Below, piece by piece: positions 32,773 through 46,172 of a stretch of DNA of 64,000 nucleotides. The stretch is from positions 51,920 through 115,919 of the forward strand of contig SKCR01041587.1 of assembly GCA_019454045.1 (NCBI GenBank). Reading direction: 5' to 3'. The notes under the pieces were generated by a model. It made no database searches. It saw only the letters and a program-made list of their open reading frames with translations, and had not been told where the DNA came from. The DNA is from Zanthoxylum bungeanum. Its lineage: Eukaryota; Streptophyta; Magnoliopsida; Sapindales; Rutaceae. The translations under genes were made by a program, and so were the position numbers. Within the stretch, counting starts at the first letter, position 1. Each line of letters begins with the position of its first letter.

Positions 32773-34937
32773 TGACCGGCGTAAACACACACGTATAACG
32801 CAAGCGCACGTATCGTTCAAGTAGTATAAAAAGTATCGATCCCACGAGGACTTAATACCTAATCTATTAATTTTATGAGGTCAAATGATTACTAGTATCT
32901 AACAGGTTGATTGATTGATTTGAAATGATGAAGGTTTTGAATTTAAAAACAAGTAAATAAAATTGCTCGAATGTAGGTTTAAGAAAATTCAATATTAAAA
33001 ACTATCTAGGGTTGTGATTTCTTCCAATATCATTTTAAAGATGAAGTGGTTATTTTATGTTTGTGTAATATCAGTTTACTAACCTGGAACACTAAATTAT
33101 GCAAAAGCCTCTGTCGATGGTCAGATGCAAATACCCAGTTTAACCCAATTGAACCATATGTCTATGTCAACCAAATTATCTGGATTCATTAAGTTTAAGT
33201 TCCGATTATGGCTACCCCCGCCCGACAGGTATATGTCTATCCTGTAAGGAAATCTATTAAAGGGTTATCTATCCTCAAGGAAGATCGTGGGCTATTAAGT
33301 CTAAGGCTGAAACCTAAAATTCCTTTGTCAAGTTTATTTTAGATTTACCACATCAATCTTATTAGTGGCCAATTAACAAGACGCATTAAGCTTAAGACTT
33401 AATAAGTAAACCTTTAAATTACCCAAACTATAATTTAACCCCTTATAAACCGGTGATATTGGATTTCATCACAACCCTAGATAACTGGCTTAGTTACGAC
33501 ACATATTTACGAGTAGTAAAAAAAACTTAAATAAAATAAAAGACATAAAGTAAAATACTGAAAATTAAATACTGAAAATTAAATTCTGAAAATTAAATGC
33601 TGAAAAGTAAATGCTGAAAGTAAATTACTGAAAAGTAAATTGCTGAAAAGTAAATTGCTGAAAGTAAATTGCTGAAAAGTAAATTGCTGAAAAGTAAATT
33701 GCTGAAAGTAAATTGCTGAAAGTAAATAAAGTAAAATTACAATAAAAGAAAATGTTGAGGTAAAAAGATCCACTTTTATTACTTCTATTTTAGATATCTC
33801 CCTTAATATAATATATTAACTTTGCATGATAATTACCAACCAGCCATATAGGCGGTATCCAGATTAAGTCAAATTAATAATTAATTACCAACCGACCAAT
33901 CAGGCGGTATCCAGTTTAGTCAGGTTAAAACCAATTTAAATAATTGCCAACCGACCAATATGGCGGTATCCTCGTTAAGTCGGGTTTTAACTGGTTTATA
34001 TATTATAATTAAGGGAGATTAATCTAAATATTAGTAATAAAAGTTTTACCTTTTACCCCAGCAAAGGGGAGTTACCTCCTCATTACTGAAAAGTAAAAAA
34101 AAAAACTGAAAATTAAAGAAAGAAAAGTACTGTGCGTAAAAGTAAATTCCGGAAAGTAAAAACTGAAAAGTAAAGAAAGAAAGTGCGAAAGCGGAAATTA
34201 ATTACTGAAAGCTATAAATAAATAAACAACAAGATACAATCTTCTTAGTATTCTTAAGGAATTCCTTAGAAGAAAGTATGAATTTTACAAATGAAATGGC
34301 TTGGTATTTATAGGCAAAATTTTGCCTCCATCAAATCATCCACCAAATCAATTATTAATTGCTCCACTAATTGCTCCACTAATTGCTTATCCAAATACAT
34401 TATTAATTGCTCCACTAATTGCTTATCATGTTTGGTGGTGATTTGATAATTTTTATTATTTATTAATTTATTTATTTTTTGCTTTGAAAATGATTGAAAA
34501 TGACTTTAATAATTACACACAACACACTTCTGGATGGTTCATCATTTCGAGCATGAAATCTTCAGAATTAGAAATTATGTTGTCTTAAAAGTTGTAGATA
34601 TTTGATTCTTCTTTAATCTGGCACTTGAATCAGCTCAATCCGATATTGGAGTAAAAAGTTATGCCCAAAATACGACAGATGCGCAAAACTGGAATTTCCA
34701 AAACTGCACTTCCTTAAAACGCCCTTTCAAGTTTCCAATCTCCAAAATTAATATGTCAAGTCCAAATTTTGCCCTTATTTGACCCACATTTCCTCCTAAA
34801 TGATTTCATTGTGTCCCAATATTATTTTATCTCTGCAAAATAAACTAAAACACATCAAAACGTTCATCAAACCCGAGAAACTAAACAAAATATTAAGTAA
34901 AAGGGGCGGTAAATATTGATATATTTTCCGCTCATCA
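32773..34937 (-). repeat. E2 5' LTR
   Basis: TGACCGGCG to CGCTCATCA on the plus strand, 2165 bp. It includes the 15-bp minisatellite (33550-33735) and a TATA candidate at 34304-34313. Confidence 0.9.
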
Positions 34938-35955
34938 AAAGTGCCAGGATCTTTCAACTTCGGGGGAAGTTTCCTCTGAAATGGCGCTGCATTCCTCCGT
35001 CAATTCTACTGTCTCGTAATCTCCTAATCTCCATTTTCGTGAAAGAATATCTTTCATGAATTTGACATAGCTGGGCATTTCTTCCAAGGCTTCTACAAAT
35101 AGAATGTTGATATGCATCTTTTGAACACCTCCAAGAATCGAGCAAAATGTTTATCCAATTTGTTTTTCTGGAGTCGTTGAGGAAAATGTGGAGGTAAAGT
35201 GATTCTTTCTTGATCTTTTTCCTTTGCTTCTTTTTCCTCCATCTGTGGAACTGCATCTTTTGGAACTTCTTCAATGGTTGCCTTGATTCCAACATCTTTT
35301 TGATTTCATTCAGCCATTTTTCAAGGTAATGGCTTGACATTGCTCCTTCCCTCGGTTTCTTGGATTTGGTTTTGTGTTACTGGGAAGATTTCCTGGTGGT
35401 CTGTAACTCTGAGCATTGGCCAGTTGTCCAATTTGATTCTCCAATGCTTTGATAGAAGCAAATTGGCTCTGAATCATAGCATCATATTTTTTTAACTTAG
35501 CCAGCACTTCTGCAATTCCTGGTTCTTTTTCATACTCATGGCATTTGTTCTGTTGTTGTTGGAATCTGGGTGGTGGATAGTTCCTTGGCCCTGAATTGTT
35601 GCTCCATGAAAAATTAGGATGATTCCTCCACGCTGGGTTGTAGGTGTTGGAATATGGATTGTTCCCATGTCTGTTGAAATTGTTGACATAATTCACCATT
35701 TCTTCAAGTTGGTTTGTCTCTAGTGCTCCTTCATATGGTGAACTTGTGGATCCAGTTTTACCTTGCATGCTGAGAGTTTCCATGAATTTGCATATCTGAT
35801 CCAGCTTGGCATTCACTGCAGTGTTGGCTCCAACTTCATAAATTCCAGTAATTCGTTGAATCAAGCTCCTTTATGTTGGCCACAAGGAGTTGTTGTTAGC
35901 CATTTCTTCAATTAAGTCTCAGGCTTGATCTTCTCATTTTTCCATTAAAGCTCCT
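34938..35955 (-). pseudogene. E1 gag, displaced C-terminal part
   Basis: Continues E1 across the E2 insertion: sequence after AAAGTGCCAGG aligns with E2 at about 30885 and onward. Pieces include IYEVGANTAVNAKLDQICKF (from 35864), a NNPYSNTYNP segment, LENQIGQLANAQSYRPPGN, and a decayed LDKHF-like region down to MPSYVKFMKDIL near 35080. Frameshifts lie near 35310-35340 and 35100. The gag N-terminus and 5' LTR are missing because T2 begins at 35956. Confidence 0.8.
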
Positions 35956-36067
35956 TGTAGGACACAAAAATCAGCGATGTTGTCCCGGGCTCGCGGCCCG
36001 GTCGGGAGTACGGATTAGCCCGTGGGGGACTAACCGGAGAAATAAAATGGAGTCGCCACCCAGTGTG

Positions 36068-38075
36068 TGTTGGAAAATTATGACCCATAGCGTCACTATT
36101 TGTACAGATTATGGTGTTGTTGTACAAATTAACTATATGACAAAGGAAATTGCTCTTTTATCATTTGTGATTAGATCACCAAGATGTATAAATGATAGAA
36201 GGTCCATATGATTAGTTCCGGATTGAGATGATATGAGACAGTATCAATCCACGAAGGTTTAATCATTAAATATCCCTAGTCAGAGTATTATCGAGATCGG
36301 ACATCGATAATGCGTAAAAGACTAGTATTACACTTGTGCGCGTTGTGAGGGCATAACAGCATAGTTCTCATATATTTGGGTATAAGATACTCATGCAAGT
36401 GTAGTAGGAGGTTGTGTTTATCGATGGTATGGGAAACAGCTTCGCTCTGGATAGACCCCTCGGAATTCCATTGGTAGTATGACTATGTGTCTATGGAAGT
36501 CCGAATCACGGTAGGTGTATTTGGTCTTAACCTGAGCCTTGCACCGCTAATACTTGCGACAATCAATATACTTTGGTTTTGGTCGTCCAAGGCTTTAACA
36601 GGTTCTGTGTACGCCTCTTCTGGGTATATTGAGAATCGTAGTGTGTTGGGTGTGATGTCGAGATGGAAGTATCACTCCAGTCATAATGGAGATGATGGTC
36701 ACGTAGGATACGGAACTCGTTCTCTTATATGTTGCAGCTATCGGGATATTATGACTAGGTCATGTTTATCCGATTATAGAGACTAGTTACCAGAGATCCG
36801 ATATGTTATTCGTACGGGGCAGACACGTTTCCAGCCCCAGGCCTAGCATGTGACATCTGATACTGGATCGAAATACGCAATACTACCTATACTACGCCTG
36901 ATATAGATCACTTATTCCTGTAAGGATATTTCTGGAGAATTGGGTAGGCATAGCGCTTTGCTAGAAGCCAACCTTGTCTTGTAAATCGGTATAAATGTAG
37001 TGCTAGGTACTTACGTGTTCGGATAGTCCGACGATCGGATTACTGCCAACATATCCGGGGATCTCATGGGTCGCTTCCCGAAGATTCACCGATGACGTAT
37101 GACTCGCACTCTATTAATCTGGGATTAATTAGATGAGAGAGAAAATTAATCTGGGATTAATTACGGAAATATTTTATCTGGGATAAAATATTATATAAAA
37201 GAGAGAAAACGATTAATTTGGAATTAATCGATAAAATAATATATTCGATATATTATACGAAATTGGATTTCGTCACGAATTGAAATTAGATTTTAATTCG
37301 GGCGAACGAGTTAATTTAGAATTAATTCGTTAGCGACATGAATAGTGATTTTGCTAGGCATAATTATTTAATTGCGTCGCAACGGAAAATTCGTTAATTT
37401 GGAATTAGCGAACCCGAGCCCGGGAGTGTTTGCGGGCCCAGTCGCATTGCGAATTTAAGTGCGGCCCACAAGTCAAGTCAAGCATCAAATCTTTAGTCAC
37501 ATCAAGCGTCAAATCACTTGTCACTTTGAGTGATGTGATGTGTAGTCCTTGTGATGTGAATAGTTGATGTAGTTGTTGGATGGCTTAAAGACTTTGACTT
37601 TTGGAAAGCCAAAAATTTGGTAAATGAATTTGGATATTCATTTTTGTGTATTAGATACACATTTCCAACAACCATCACACAACACACTCTCTCTATTCTT
37701 CTCCTCTCTCTCACGGCCATAGGCCAATTTCTTCTTCCTCTTCACTGGTTTTGCCGAGAGTTGAAGGAAGACCAAGGTGATTTTTGCGGCAAAAATTACC
37801 GAGTGCTAGCACACTTTAGATTCTTGCAAATGTGATAAGGAAACCCACCCGTGGGCTTGGAATTCACATCACCAAGCTTGGAGCTTGGAGAGGACCGAAA
37901 ATGGAATAATTTGGAGCTCAAAAATTCTGCACTGCCGAGAGCCTTGGAGGAGTCTCAAAGGGCTTAAAAAGTTTTTATTCTTTGACGCATCGCTCAACCG
38001 ATCATTGTAAGTATTCCACAACTTCTTTGATGTATTCGCACGTATGTTTCATTGCTTTAATCGATCCTCGGGACC
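36068..38075 (+). repeat. C2: truncated copia LTR, C1 family
   Basis: Starts TGTTGGAAAATTATGACC exactly as a C1-family LTR and follows it for 2 kb. It stops after GATCCTCGGGACC, about 15 bases short of the LTR end, and runs into the end of a plus-strand Tat-like LTR. No interior follows, so it is a solo or deletion-derived LTR. Confidence 0.8.
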
Positions 38076-38131
38076 GTACTCCCAACTAGGCCACGAGTCT
38101 AGAACAGCGTCGTCAAGTTCTGTGTCCTACA
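38076..38131 (+). repeat. End fragment of a nested plus-strand Tat-like LTR (left T2 LTR)
   Basis: GTACTCCCAACTAGGCCAC to TGTGTCCTACA, matching 58490-58547. It is followed by ACTGG, the target duplication seen around the full nested insertion in the right LTR. Confidence 0.75.
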
Positions 38132-38518
38132 ACTGGGAAATGATTTAAGGCCGCACTCACCCCTCGCAAGGGAAGACCTCAAACTGTTGGGTTCGGAATG
38201 GTCTCTTACTTATGTCACTTGTAATGAACGGATTCATGCAATAATATAACCAAGACTAAACAACATACACAGGCAAGAATAATTTATATCTAAGTATGCA
38301 TATAACCTATATCTAAGTTTGCATGCATAGAAGTAAGTGAGATAAAGGCAAGCACACAATCTCATGAACATATTAAATAAATGAATGCGGAAAGATAAAT
38401 AAACAATAACGGTAAAAGCATGAATATTAAAGAGAGCTAACTAAGTATATGATGGGGAAGGGAATGACTAATGAGACAAACATGCATAAAACATGATGAA
38501 GGAATCTGTCCAGTGTGT

Positions 38519-38780
38519 GCGCGTTCGTGTAGCATTTGTAAACGCATTCGAACGGTAAATAAAATGCACGCATTCGATTAGCGTTTGATAACGCATTCGA
38601 ACGATAAACAAAATGTCCACGTTCGTATAGCGTTTGGAAACGCGTTCGAACGGGATAAGACCTGATGCATGATACAATAAAATGCATGCGCGTTCGAGTA
38701 GCGTTCTAAAACACGTTCGAACGGAAATGAGATAGAGTGCATACGTTCGTGTAGCATTCGGGAACGCGTTCGAATGAGAT
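38519..38780. repeat. T2 left LTR TTCGAA array
   Basis: Five units of about 50-60 bp, each a GTTCGTGTAGCATT-like half followed by ACGCGTTCGAACG, with some CpG sites decayed to TpG or CpA. Confidence 0.75.
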
Positions 38781-38849
38781 TACAAAAATGGCATCTAAAA
38801 TGACACAAACACATGCATGGATAAACAAATACATGATGTAGGACCTCGT

Positions 38850-39480
38850 ATGCCCGATTGAACATATTTCACATTCAATCGAGTGTACTTCGTCCAGCGC
38901 GACAAAACATCGTGGTAAAGGTAGCCTTTAGGCATTTCCCTCGAATAGAGGACCTTTAATCCACCCTCGTTAGCCCATGCGCACTAGAATGAAATGCATG
39001 CGTAAATAAAGCAATGATATATAAAGGGTAAATGACATAATAAATGGAGCGGCAAAACATCATGGTAAAGGTAGCCTTTAGGCATTTCCCTCGAATAGAG
39101 GACCTTTAATCCACCCTAGTTAGCCCATGCGTATTAAATTATCAATGCATGAATAAGAAAATAATAATATGGGACCTTGTATGCCCGATTAAACACATTT
39201 CCCATTCAATCGAGTGTACTTTGTCCGGCGCGGCAAAACATCGTGGTAAAGGTAGCCTTTAGGCATTTCCCTCGAATAGAGGACCTTTAATCCACCCTAG
39301 TTAGCCCATGCGCACTAGAATGCAATGCATGCGTAAATAAAGCAATGATATGCAAAGGGTAAATGACATAATAAAAGGCGCGGCAAAACATCGTGGTAAA
39401 GGTAGCCTTTAGGCATTTCCCTCGAATAGAAGACATTTAATCCACCCTAGTTAGCCCATGCGCATTAAATTATCAATGCA
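38850..39480. repeat. T2 left LTR higher-order tandem array
   Basis: Four units, each with AACATCGTGGTAAAGGTAGC, CTCGAATAGAGGACC and CCACCCTAGTTAGCCCATGC, start near 38899, 39051, 39230 and 39381. Spacings alternate about 150 and 180 bp, giving a dimer of about 331 bp repeated twice. Confidence 0.8.
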
Positions 39481-41041
39481 TGACTAAAGAAACAACACAT
39501 CAGAAATAAATAACGGAACAAAATTAAATACCAAAATGTAACACGTGCTTGAAAGTCTCTCAAGCGGTACGTGGAGTTGTATCCCAAGTACAGACCGCAC
39601 TACCGTCCATTCGGATTCGGCTACGGAATTTACGTCTGGGTTTCCATCCGATATACCGCAAGAGATAGCACGCAATCATCAACCCAATGTATGCATGGAA
39701 TATGATAATGCATGTGATGAAACAACAATAAATAACAGAAACGATAAATAGTAAGCTAAGTGTGAAATATTAAAGGAAAATAAATGACTGAAAATAAATG
39801 CGGAATAGTAAAGAGATGTGACCAATGGTTTGGCCATTTTTAATGTAGGGTTTCGCATGCCCGGTTGGATGTATTCCACGTCCAACCAAGCATGCCGTGT
39901 CCGGGATAACAAAATAAAATATAACAAAAGGTGCCCTCAGGTCTTACCTTTTAAATAGCTTCCCGGGAGTGCGTTACGTCATCCCCGGAAGGGTTAATAC
40001 TCCATTATTTTTCTGGTTTGCCGCTGTTTTGGACTGCCATTTCCGCTGTTTTCTTCGCTATTTTTCTACTATTTTTCCTTGATGTTTTGCTCGTTGTCTT
40101 GTCGGTTTGGTGGACTATTTGATTGTTGTGTGAAGCTTTGAAGGAGAGTGGAGTTGTCGTGACTATGTTTAGGGTTTGTGGATGTGTTTGTGTTGAAGCC
40201 GAGAGCTTGGTGATGTTGAACGTGCGAGTGGGTTTAGGTGGCCATGAGTGGTGTGTGCGTGAATGAGTGGGCAATGTGCTGGTGGCGTAAAGGTGTTGGC
40301 TTTGTAAGGGACGTGTGTGTGTGTTTAGGTCTGTGGGCTGTGAGTGAGTGTGATGAGAGAAGGAGATTTTGTGAGGTGCCGTGTGAATGATGTGAGGGAG
40401 AGGCTGCGTGAGTGAAGATCGATTAGGGTTTTAGTTTTGATTTGGTGTTTGCCGTGAGTGAAAGCTGAGAGGATCCTAGGGTTTGGATTTTGGTTTCTTT
40501 TTATAATGGTGAGCCTAGGGTTTCCTTTTGTGTGCATGGATTTTAAAAGGAAATAAATCAAGTAATTATGTGTGTATTTAATTAATTTGAAAAGGGAAAT
40601 AAATTTGTGTAATTTTGGTGGGGATTGATTTCAAAATATTTTTAATTGGTAGGTGATTTATTTAAATTATGAAGGGATTTGATTTAATTGGATTTAATTT
40701 AATTTAATTGGATTTAATTTATTTGGATTTAATTTAATTGGATTTAATTTTATTGGATTTAATTTTAATTATGACATGTGTTTTAAATGTTTTAATTATT
40801 TGGATTGGGCTTCGGCCAGTGGGCTTTGATGGGTGCAGGGGTTTTGGGCTGAGGTTAATATTTTAAAACAGAGATTAATCGGGCGAACCTGAGGCCAATT
40901 AGCGAGTTAATTTTGTTGATGTATTTATTTTTAAATTTTTCCCTTCCGACGTTCATTTCTCGCGACTTCCGCAACTTATCGGGTAGTGCCTCGATACAAG
41001 GCTCATCATTGGGCTTTCATGCAAAAATGCAAGTGTCTACA

Positions 41042-43707
41042 GTCGTCCCCACTTTGATAGGACTTGTGCAGTGTGTGACAGTGACAATCCTATCAAAGTC
41101 ATGCATGCATTTTTACTTACCTGGCTCGCCAGCTGTTGCCTGACTTACCTGTTGTACTGAGATACTTCAAACCGAGTTGATGGTGGCGAGGTGCTGCGAA
41201 CTGAGTTGATGTAAGATGATGGTTCATTTCCGAACCGTTACTGATGTGAGATGATGGTTCATTTCCGAACTGTTACTTATGTGAGATGATGGTTCATTTC
41301 CGAACTGTTACTGATGTGAGATGGTTCATTTCCGAACCATTACTGATGTGATGGTGGTCCATTTCTGAACCGTTACTGAGTTGAGATTGTGGTCCATTTC
41401 CGAATCGTTACTTGATAGGTGGTTCATTTCTGAACCGTTACTGATTTGATGGTGGTCCATTTCCGAACCGTTACTGAGTTGAGATTGTGGTCCATTTCCG
41501 AACCGTTACTGATGTGAGGTGGTCCATTTCCGAATCGTTACTTGATAGGTGGTTCATTTCCGAACCGTTACTGATGTGATGGTGGTCCATTTCTGAACCG
41601 TTACTGAGTTGAGATTGCGGTCCATTTCCGAACCATTACTGATGTGAGGTGGTCCATTTCCGAACCGTTACTTGATAGGTGGTTCATTTCTGAACTGTTA
41701 CTGATGTGATGGTGGTCTATTTTCGAACCGTTACTGATGAGGGATGGTTCATTTCCGAACCGTTACTAACTTGCTTGTATTTGCCGTTTTTTTCCTTTTG
41801 TCCTTAAAAACCTGCGAACACAAAACAAAAATTACATGTATGTGATATGTATGCATGTATGCATGGATGTATTTCTTATTCCGATGGGTTAGGCCTTCCT
41901 TGTGCTCTTTGGTGCCCTTTGCATATAAATGTCTTTGGTCGCCCCCTCGGCCTGCTTATAGTTTCCTCCTGCCAATTCTACTCTAGTGATTGCTTGGTTT
42001 TCTTTGGTCCCATGGCTCAAGATCCCGTTATGTCCCTTATTCGCGAGGTGGTAGACTGGTCTCCCCCAGACCTGGTTTAGGTTTCTGCTCTCCACTGCTT
42101 GCACTAGGTCAAGGTAGACTACGTGGTGTGGCATTCTGTATCAACATACCTCTTTACAGGCTACGAAATAGTCCCAATAGTTATACATATCATTGTCCTC
42201 AAAGAATGCTGAGTAATGAAACCAGAGAACCTTCAAAACACTCGATGCAACTCAAATCCAAGTTTTTGAATAAATGATCTAAGCGAGACTCAAAGTGTGT
42301 GTGTGTGCAAAGGTTCTTTCACAGCTTGATCCTTAAGTAAGCCAACTCAATGATTTCGTTTCAAAAATCGGATTGGTGGGTCAAACCAACCTAGATGTCT
42401 CAGTTATGCTCTGCAATTATTTTTCCGTGCTCAATGTGGTATGATTTTATTTTTCTTTTCCTTTGTTTTTTTTTCTTTTTGTTTTGAACTTCTTTTCCTT
42501 TCTTTTTTTTTTCTTTCAACACACCTACCCTTTAAGGTAGCATTTCTCCTCATGGTGGTCCTAATACTCACCCATGGGTAGCTTCACACTTATCGGTTAT
42601 AGGTGGTTTAATTCTTTTCTTTAGAGACTTTTCTTTTATTTTCAACCATACCACACATCATAACACGAGCAAATTAGGATAGACATTTAGGTGAACGGTC
42701 ATTCACCGACCTACAATTTCTTCAACTAGTCACCTTGCCAACTACTCAGGTTTTCACGGATAAGAACCTATAAATAAGTGCTTACGAGTCTAACATAGAT
42801 CAATTACTCAAAGTATCAGATAAAAGCACGTCAATAGTTTATCGTTTCTATGATTTCATCCTAAAGCAAACATTTGCATCATCAGACTTATGTCTAACTA
42901 TTAAGGACTAAAAACAAACAATTTTTTTGGACCCACAATGGTCTTTCTAACTTTGCCATAAGGTTTTATGTTTCTCGGTTTCATTTTCCCAGATATCCAT
43001 GTTTACTAAACTCTTCTTGACAAACTCTCTTTCTCTAACCCAACGGATATATATGATGGCTTTTAAGACACAATGGTTAACATGAAGCGTGTATGCATGA
43101 TATGCATGAGATGCGTGCGATGTATGAGATATAATATGCATGTGGTTATCAAAAGCATAAAGGGGCAACTTCTATAGGATATATAACTATGGTTCACATG
43201 TGGGTTTATAGGAGTATAGACAAAGGCTCCCGTCGGCGAAGGATTGACCACAACTAGGTCTCCCCACTCAAGGGTTCGAGCGACCAAGTGGGCGCACCCT
43301 TTTTTATACACTAAGGTACGTGCCAACGAGTGATGATACATGACTGACTGTCAAATGGATTTCTTATTGAAGATTTCCCAGATGGAGGGTGGAGCGGACT
43401 CTCTTAAATACCCAAGCCTCTTAGGCTCTTATCGCCTTGGTGACAGGAATAGACAATAGGTCCTCCAAATTAGTCCATCACGGTAAGCTCCAGGTAAATG
43501 ATTATCTAGGTGCCTTCACAGCTTTTCCCTTCAGCTATAGAAAGGTAGTGAATGAAGAAAGACACCAAACCATTACCTAGCTTTAATAATGCCTTTAATT
43601 AAACCCATTTCAACCCACGGTAGACACGGTTAACTAAAGCACAAATCACAAACATTACAAGACATTATTTCGGGGCCGATTCTCTATCCCCAGTGGAGTT
43701 GCCAGAC
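41042..43707 (-). other. T2 interior, non-coding
   Basis: A purine tract at 41042-41053 is followed by a minisatellite field. Then comes unremarkable sequence with a T-rich run (42450-42520) and the leader shared with T1 (about 43190-43685). Minus-strand TGGCAACTCCACTGGGGAT (43686-43704) is the primer site. No coding region could be supported. Confidence 0.7.
41200..41775. repeat. T2 internal minisatellite
   Basis: More than a dozen copies of a unit of about 30-38 bp around GGTCCATTTCCGAACCGTTACTGATGTGA. Related to the CCATTCCCGAACCGTG units of T1. Confidence 0.85.
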
Positions 43708-43826
43708 TGTAGGACACAGAAATCGACGACGTTGTCCCGGGCTCGCGGCCCGGTCGGGAGTACGGATTAGCCCACGGGGGACTAAACCAGAGAAATAAAA
43801 TGGAGTCGCCACCCAGTGTGAACTGG
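43708..43826 (-). repeat. T2 5' LTR, first piece
   Basis: TGTAGGACACAGAAATCG to GTGTGAACTGG, interrupted at 43827. It matches 35956-36067 in the other LTR. Confidence 0.75.
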
Positions 43827-45889
43827 TGTAGGCACTGCATTTTTGCATATAAGTCTCGATGATGAGTCTCACATGGAGACACTACCTCTTTAAATTGTGG
43901 AAGTCGCGGGAAACGGACATCGGAAGTGAAGAGTAAAGAATTGACATTTTTGTTGGATTTAGTTCGCTTGTTTAGCTTCGGGTTCGCTTGTTGGACCTCT
44001 GTTTCAAAACACATCCTTAGCCCAAACCCCCGCAAGACACACACCAAGCCCATACATCACCAAACTAAACACCAAGCCCACCAAGACAAGCCAAACTCAC
44101 GCCCAAACCACTCTAAGCCACGCCCATTTACCTTCCAAAATAACCAAATCACACATTAAACACATGCTAAAATCAAGACAAATCACATTCCCTAATTAAA
44201 AGATACAAATCAAATCTCATCAAACGCTTTCCTAATTCGATTAAATCACCTTCCCTAATTAAAAAAGATCAAATCAAATCATATCCCTAATCAAAATAGA
44301 AGAAATCAAATCAAATTAAAATACATCCCCAATTAAAAGATATTTCCCTTAATTGCCAAATCATTTCCCTATTCGCACAAGGATTACCCCTCATTTTCCT
44401 ATAAAAAGAAGCCTTAACCCAACCTCGAAACCCTAGCTCATCCTCACAAAAACACAAAGAAAATAACCTAAGAGATTCACGTTACTCACGCCTTAAACTA
44501 AGCCATCACTCATGTAGCCAACAAACTCTCCACAAACCATCACTCACGTAGCCAGCAAACCACCACACCACCTGCCTTCAACTCACGTAGCCAACGAACC
44601 TTCCACCTGCCTTCAATCCTCCACGTAACCTTCAGCCGAACAGCAAACCCTTCACACATAAGCGTACGCCACTCACCTCATAAATCAGCCACTCACGTTA
44701 CTGCTTCAATACGTCCTCACCACCTTCACGCACATAAAGCCTTCACGCCACTGCCCTGACCAACCCTGCCTTCACGCAACACACCCTTGCACAAACAGCC
44801 CTTCATGCCTGGACTCTCACAGCCCTCCATTGCCGCAAAAAACAACACCAAATCACCCCTGAAAACTGCACCAAAACTGTGCCAAAACTGTCCCGAAACT
44901 GCACCCTTAAATCACCCCCAAAATAGTCTCGCATTACCGCAAAATAGTAAGCCTAAACCGTGACCAGAAACACCGTAAAACGGAGTAAAAACAGCAGCCA
45001 AAATAGCGAAACAGCGAAGGCAAACATTGAACCAGTTAACCGGAGGAGTTACGGAGCATCAACCCTTCTGACGGCCGTGTAACGCGCTTCCGAGAGACGA
45101 CTTAAGAGGTTAGACCTGAGGACACCCATTTTATTTATTATTCTTTATTCTTTATTTATTTTATTACTTTATTTCGCATGAGTATGGTGGATTGGTGCAT
45201 GATGTGATTTCCGGATGAACGGAATATGTGTTCTCTCTTGCGGCATATCGGATGGAACCCGGAAGTAAATTCCGTAGCCGAATCCAATCGGACGGTATTG
45301 CGGTTTGCACTCGGGATACAATGCCATGTACCACTTGAGAGACACACGTATTTCGTTTCACCCAACCTTGTATTCGAGAATGATTAGGTTGCTAGTATGT
45401 TATTTATTCCTTAAGCATGATTTAGCCAATAGTACGTTGTTTCTTTATGCATGTTATAGTTATTTTCTTTCGCAATAGGAATTTAATTTACGTTTATGTT
45501 TAGGATGTTATTTATTCTTTATATTTGATAATTCAACATGCCCATTGTGTGATATCGTATGTTTGCCGTTATGATAACTTACTTTCAAAGCATGCAAAAT
45601 TAGACGTAGTATTTACTTTCATGAATGCGAACTAGATCTAGGTTATTCTTGGATATATATGTTGCGTAGATTCGGTTAAGTTATTGCACAAATCATTTCA
45701 TTACAAGTGGCATAAGTAAGGGACCATTCTGTCTGACCCAACAGTTTGAGGTCTTCCCTTGCGAGGGGTGAATGCGGCCTTAAATCATTTTCCCGGTTCA
45801 CACGGGGGTGACGACTCCATGCGGGCTATTCCGTACTCCCAACTAGTCGTGTGAGCCTAGAACAACGTCGCCAATTTCTATGTCCTACA
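43827..45889 (+). repeat. Nested plus-strand Tat-like LTR, copy A (complete)
   Basis: Starts TGTAGGCACTGC and ends TGTCCTACA, 2.06 kb, followed by only seven interior bases (GTCTGGC). TATAAAAA at 44400-44407. It is flanked on the left by ACTGG (43822-43826), which recurs at 58548-58552 after copy C. It holds a block with TCTCTTGCGGCATATCGGATGG in reverse orientation to T2's own LTR, showing family relationship. Confidence 0.75.
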
Positions 45890-45894
45890 GTCTG

Positions 45895-46172
45895 GCCCAA
45901 ATCCTTTTCCTATTCGCACAAGGATTACCCATCCTTTGCCTATAAAAAGAAGCCTTAACCCAACCTCGAAACCCTAGCTCATCCTCACAAAAACACAAAG
46001 AAAATAACCTAAGAGATTCACATCACTCACGCCTTAAACTAAGCCATCACTCACGTAGCCAACAAACTCTCCACAAACCATCACTCACGTAGCCAGCAAA
46101 CCACCACGCCACCTGCCTTCAACTCACGTGGCCAACGAACCTTCCACCTGCCTTCAATCCTCGTAGCCACAC
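45895..46172 (+). repeat. Nested plus-strand LTR, copy B, left part
   Basis: Repeats copy A from about 44345 onward (CTATTCGCACAAGGATTACC, TATA at 45941-45948), then is split by E3 at 46173. Confidence 0.75.

Larger units (their letters stand above)
24903..34937 (-). mobile_element. E2: internally deleted Athila-like element carrying LOG, nested in E1
   Basis: Complete LTR pair (24903-27048 and 32773-34937), primer site next to the right LTR and purine tract next to the left. Flanks AAACT (24898-24902) and AAAGT (34938-34942) are a 5-bp target duplication with one change. Order on the minus strand: gag, protease, a junction, integrase C-terminus, ORF B, LOG, 3' LTR. About 2.6 kb covering RT, RNase H and most of integrase is missing relative to E1. 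E2 could only have moved with enzymes supplied in trans. Confidence 0.9.
38132..41041 (-). repeat. T2 3' LTR, main part
   Basis: Runs from the ACTGG target copy to TGTCTACA. It contains the TTCGAA array, a higher-order tandem array (38850-39480), a stretch shared with the opposite-strand LTRs at 39541-39670, a minus-strand TATAAAAAG at 40497-40505, and a GATTTAATTTAATTG tandem at 40676-40775. Bases 38132-40530 match 58548-61045. Confidence 0.8.

Noticed and set aside
38850..39480. CRISPR-like regular repeats
   Set aside because: Units are 150-180 bp, long and imperfect, in a plant retrotransposon LTR. There are no spacers or cas genes.
44030..44160. Proline- and histidine-rich plus-strand ORF
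   Set aside because: It is compositionally biased LTR sequence (CCAAGCCCA repeats) within nested LTR copy A.
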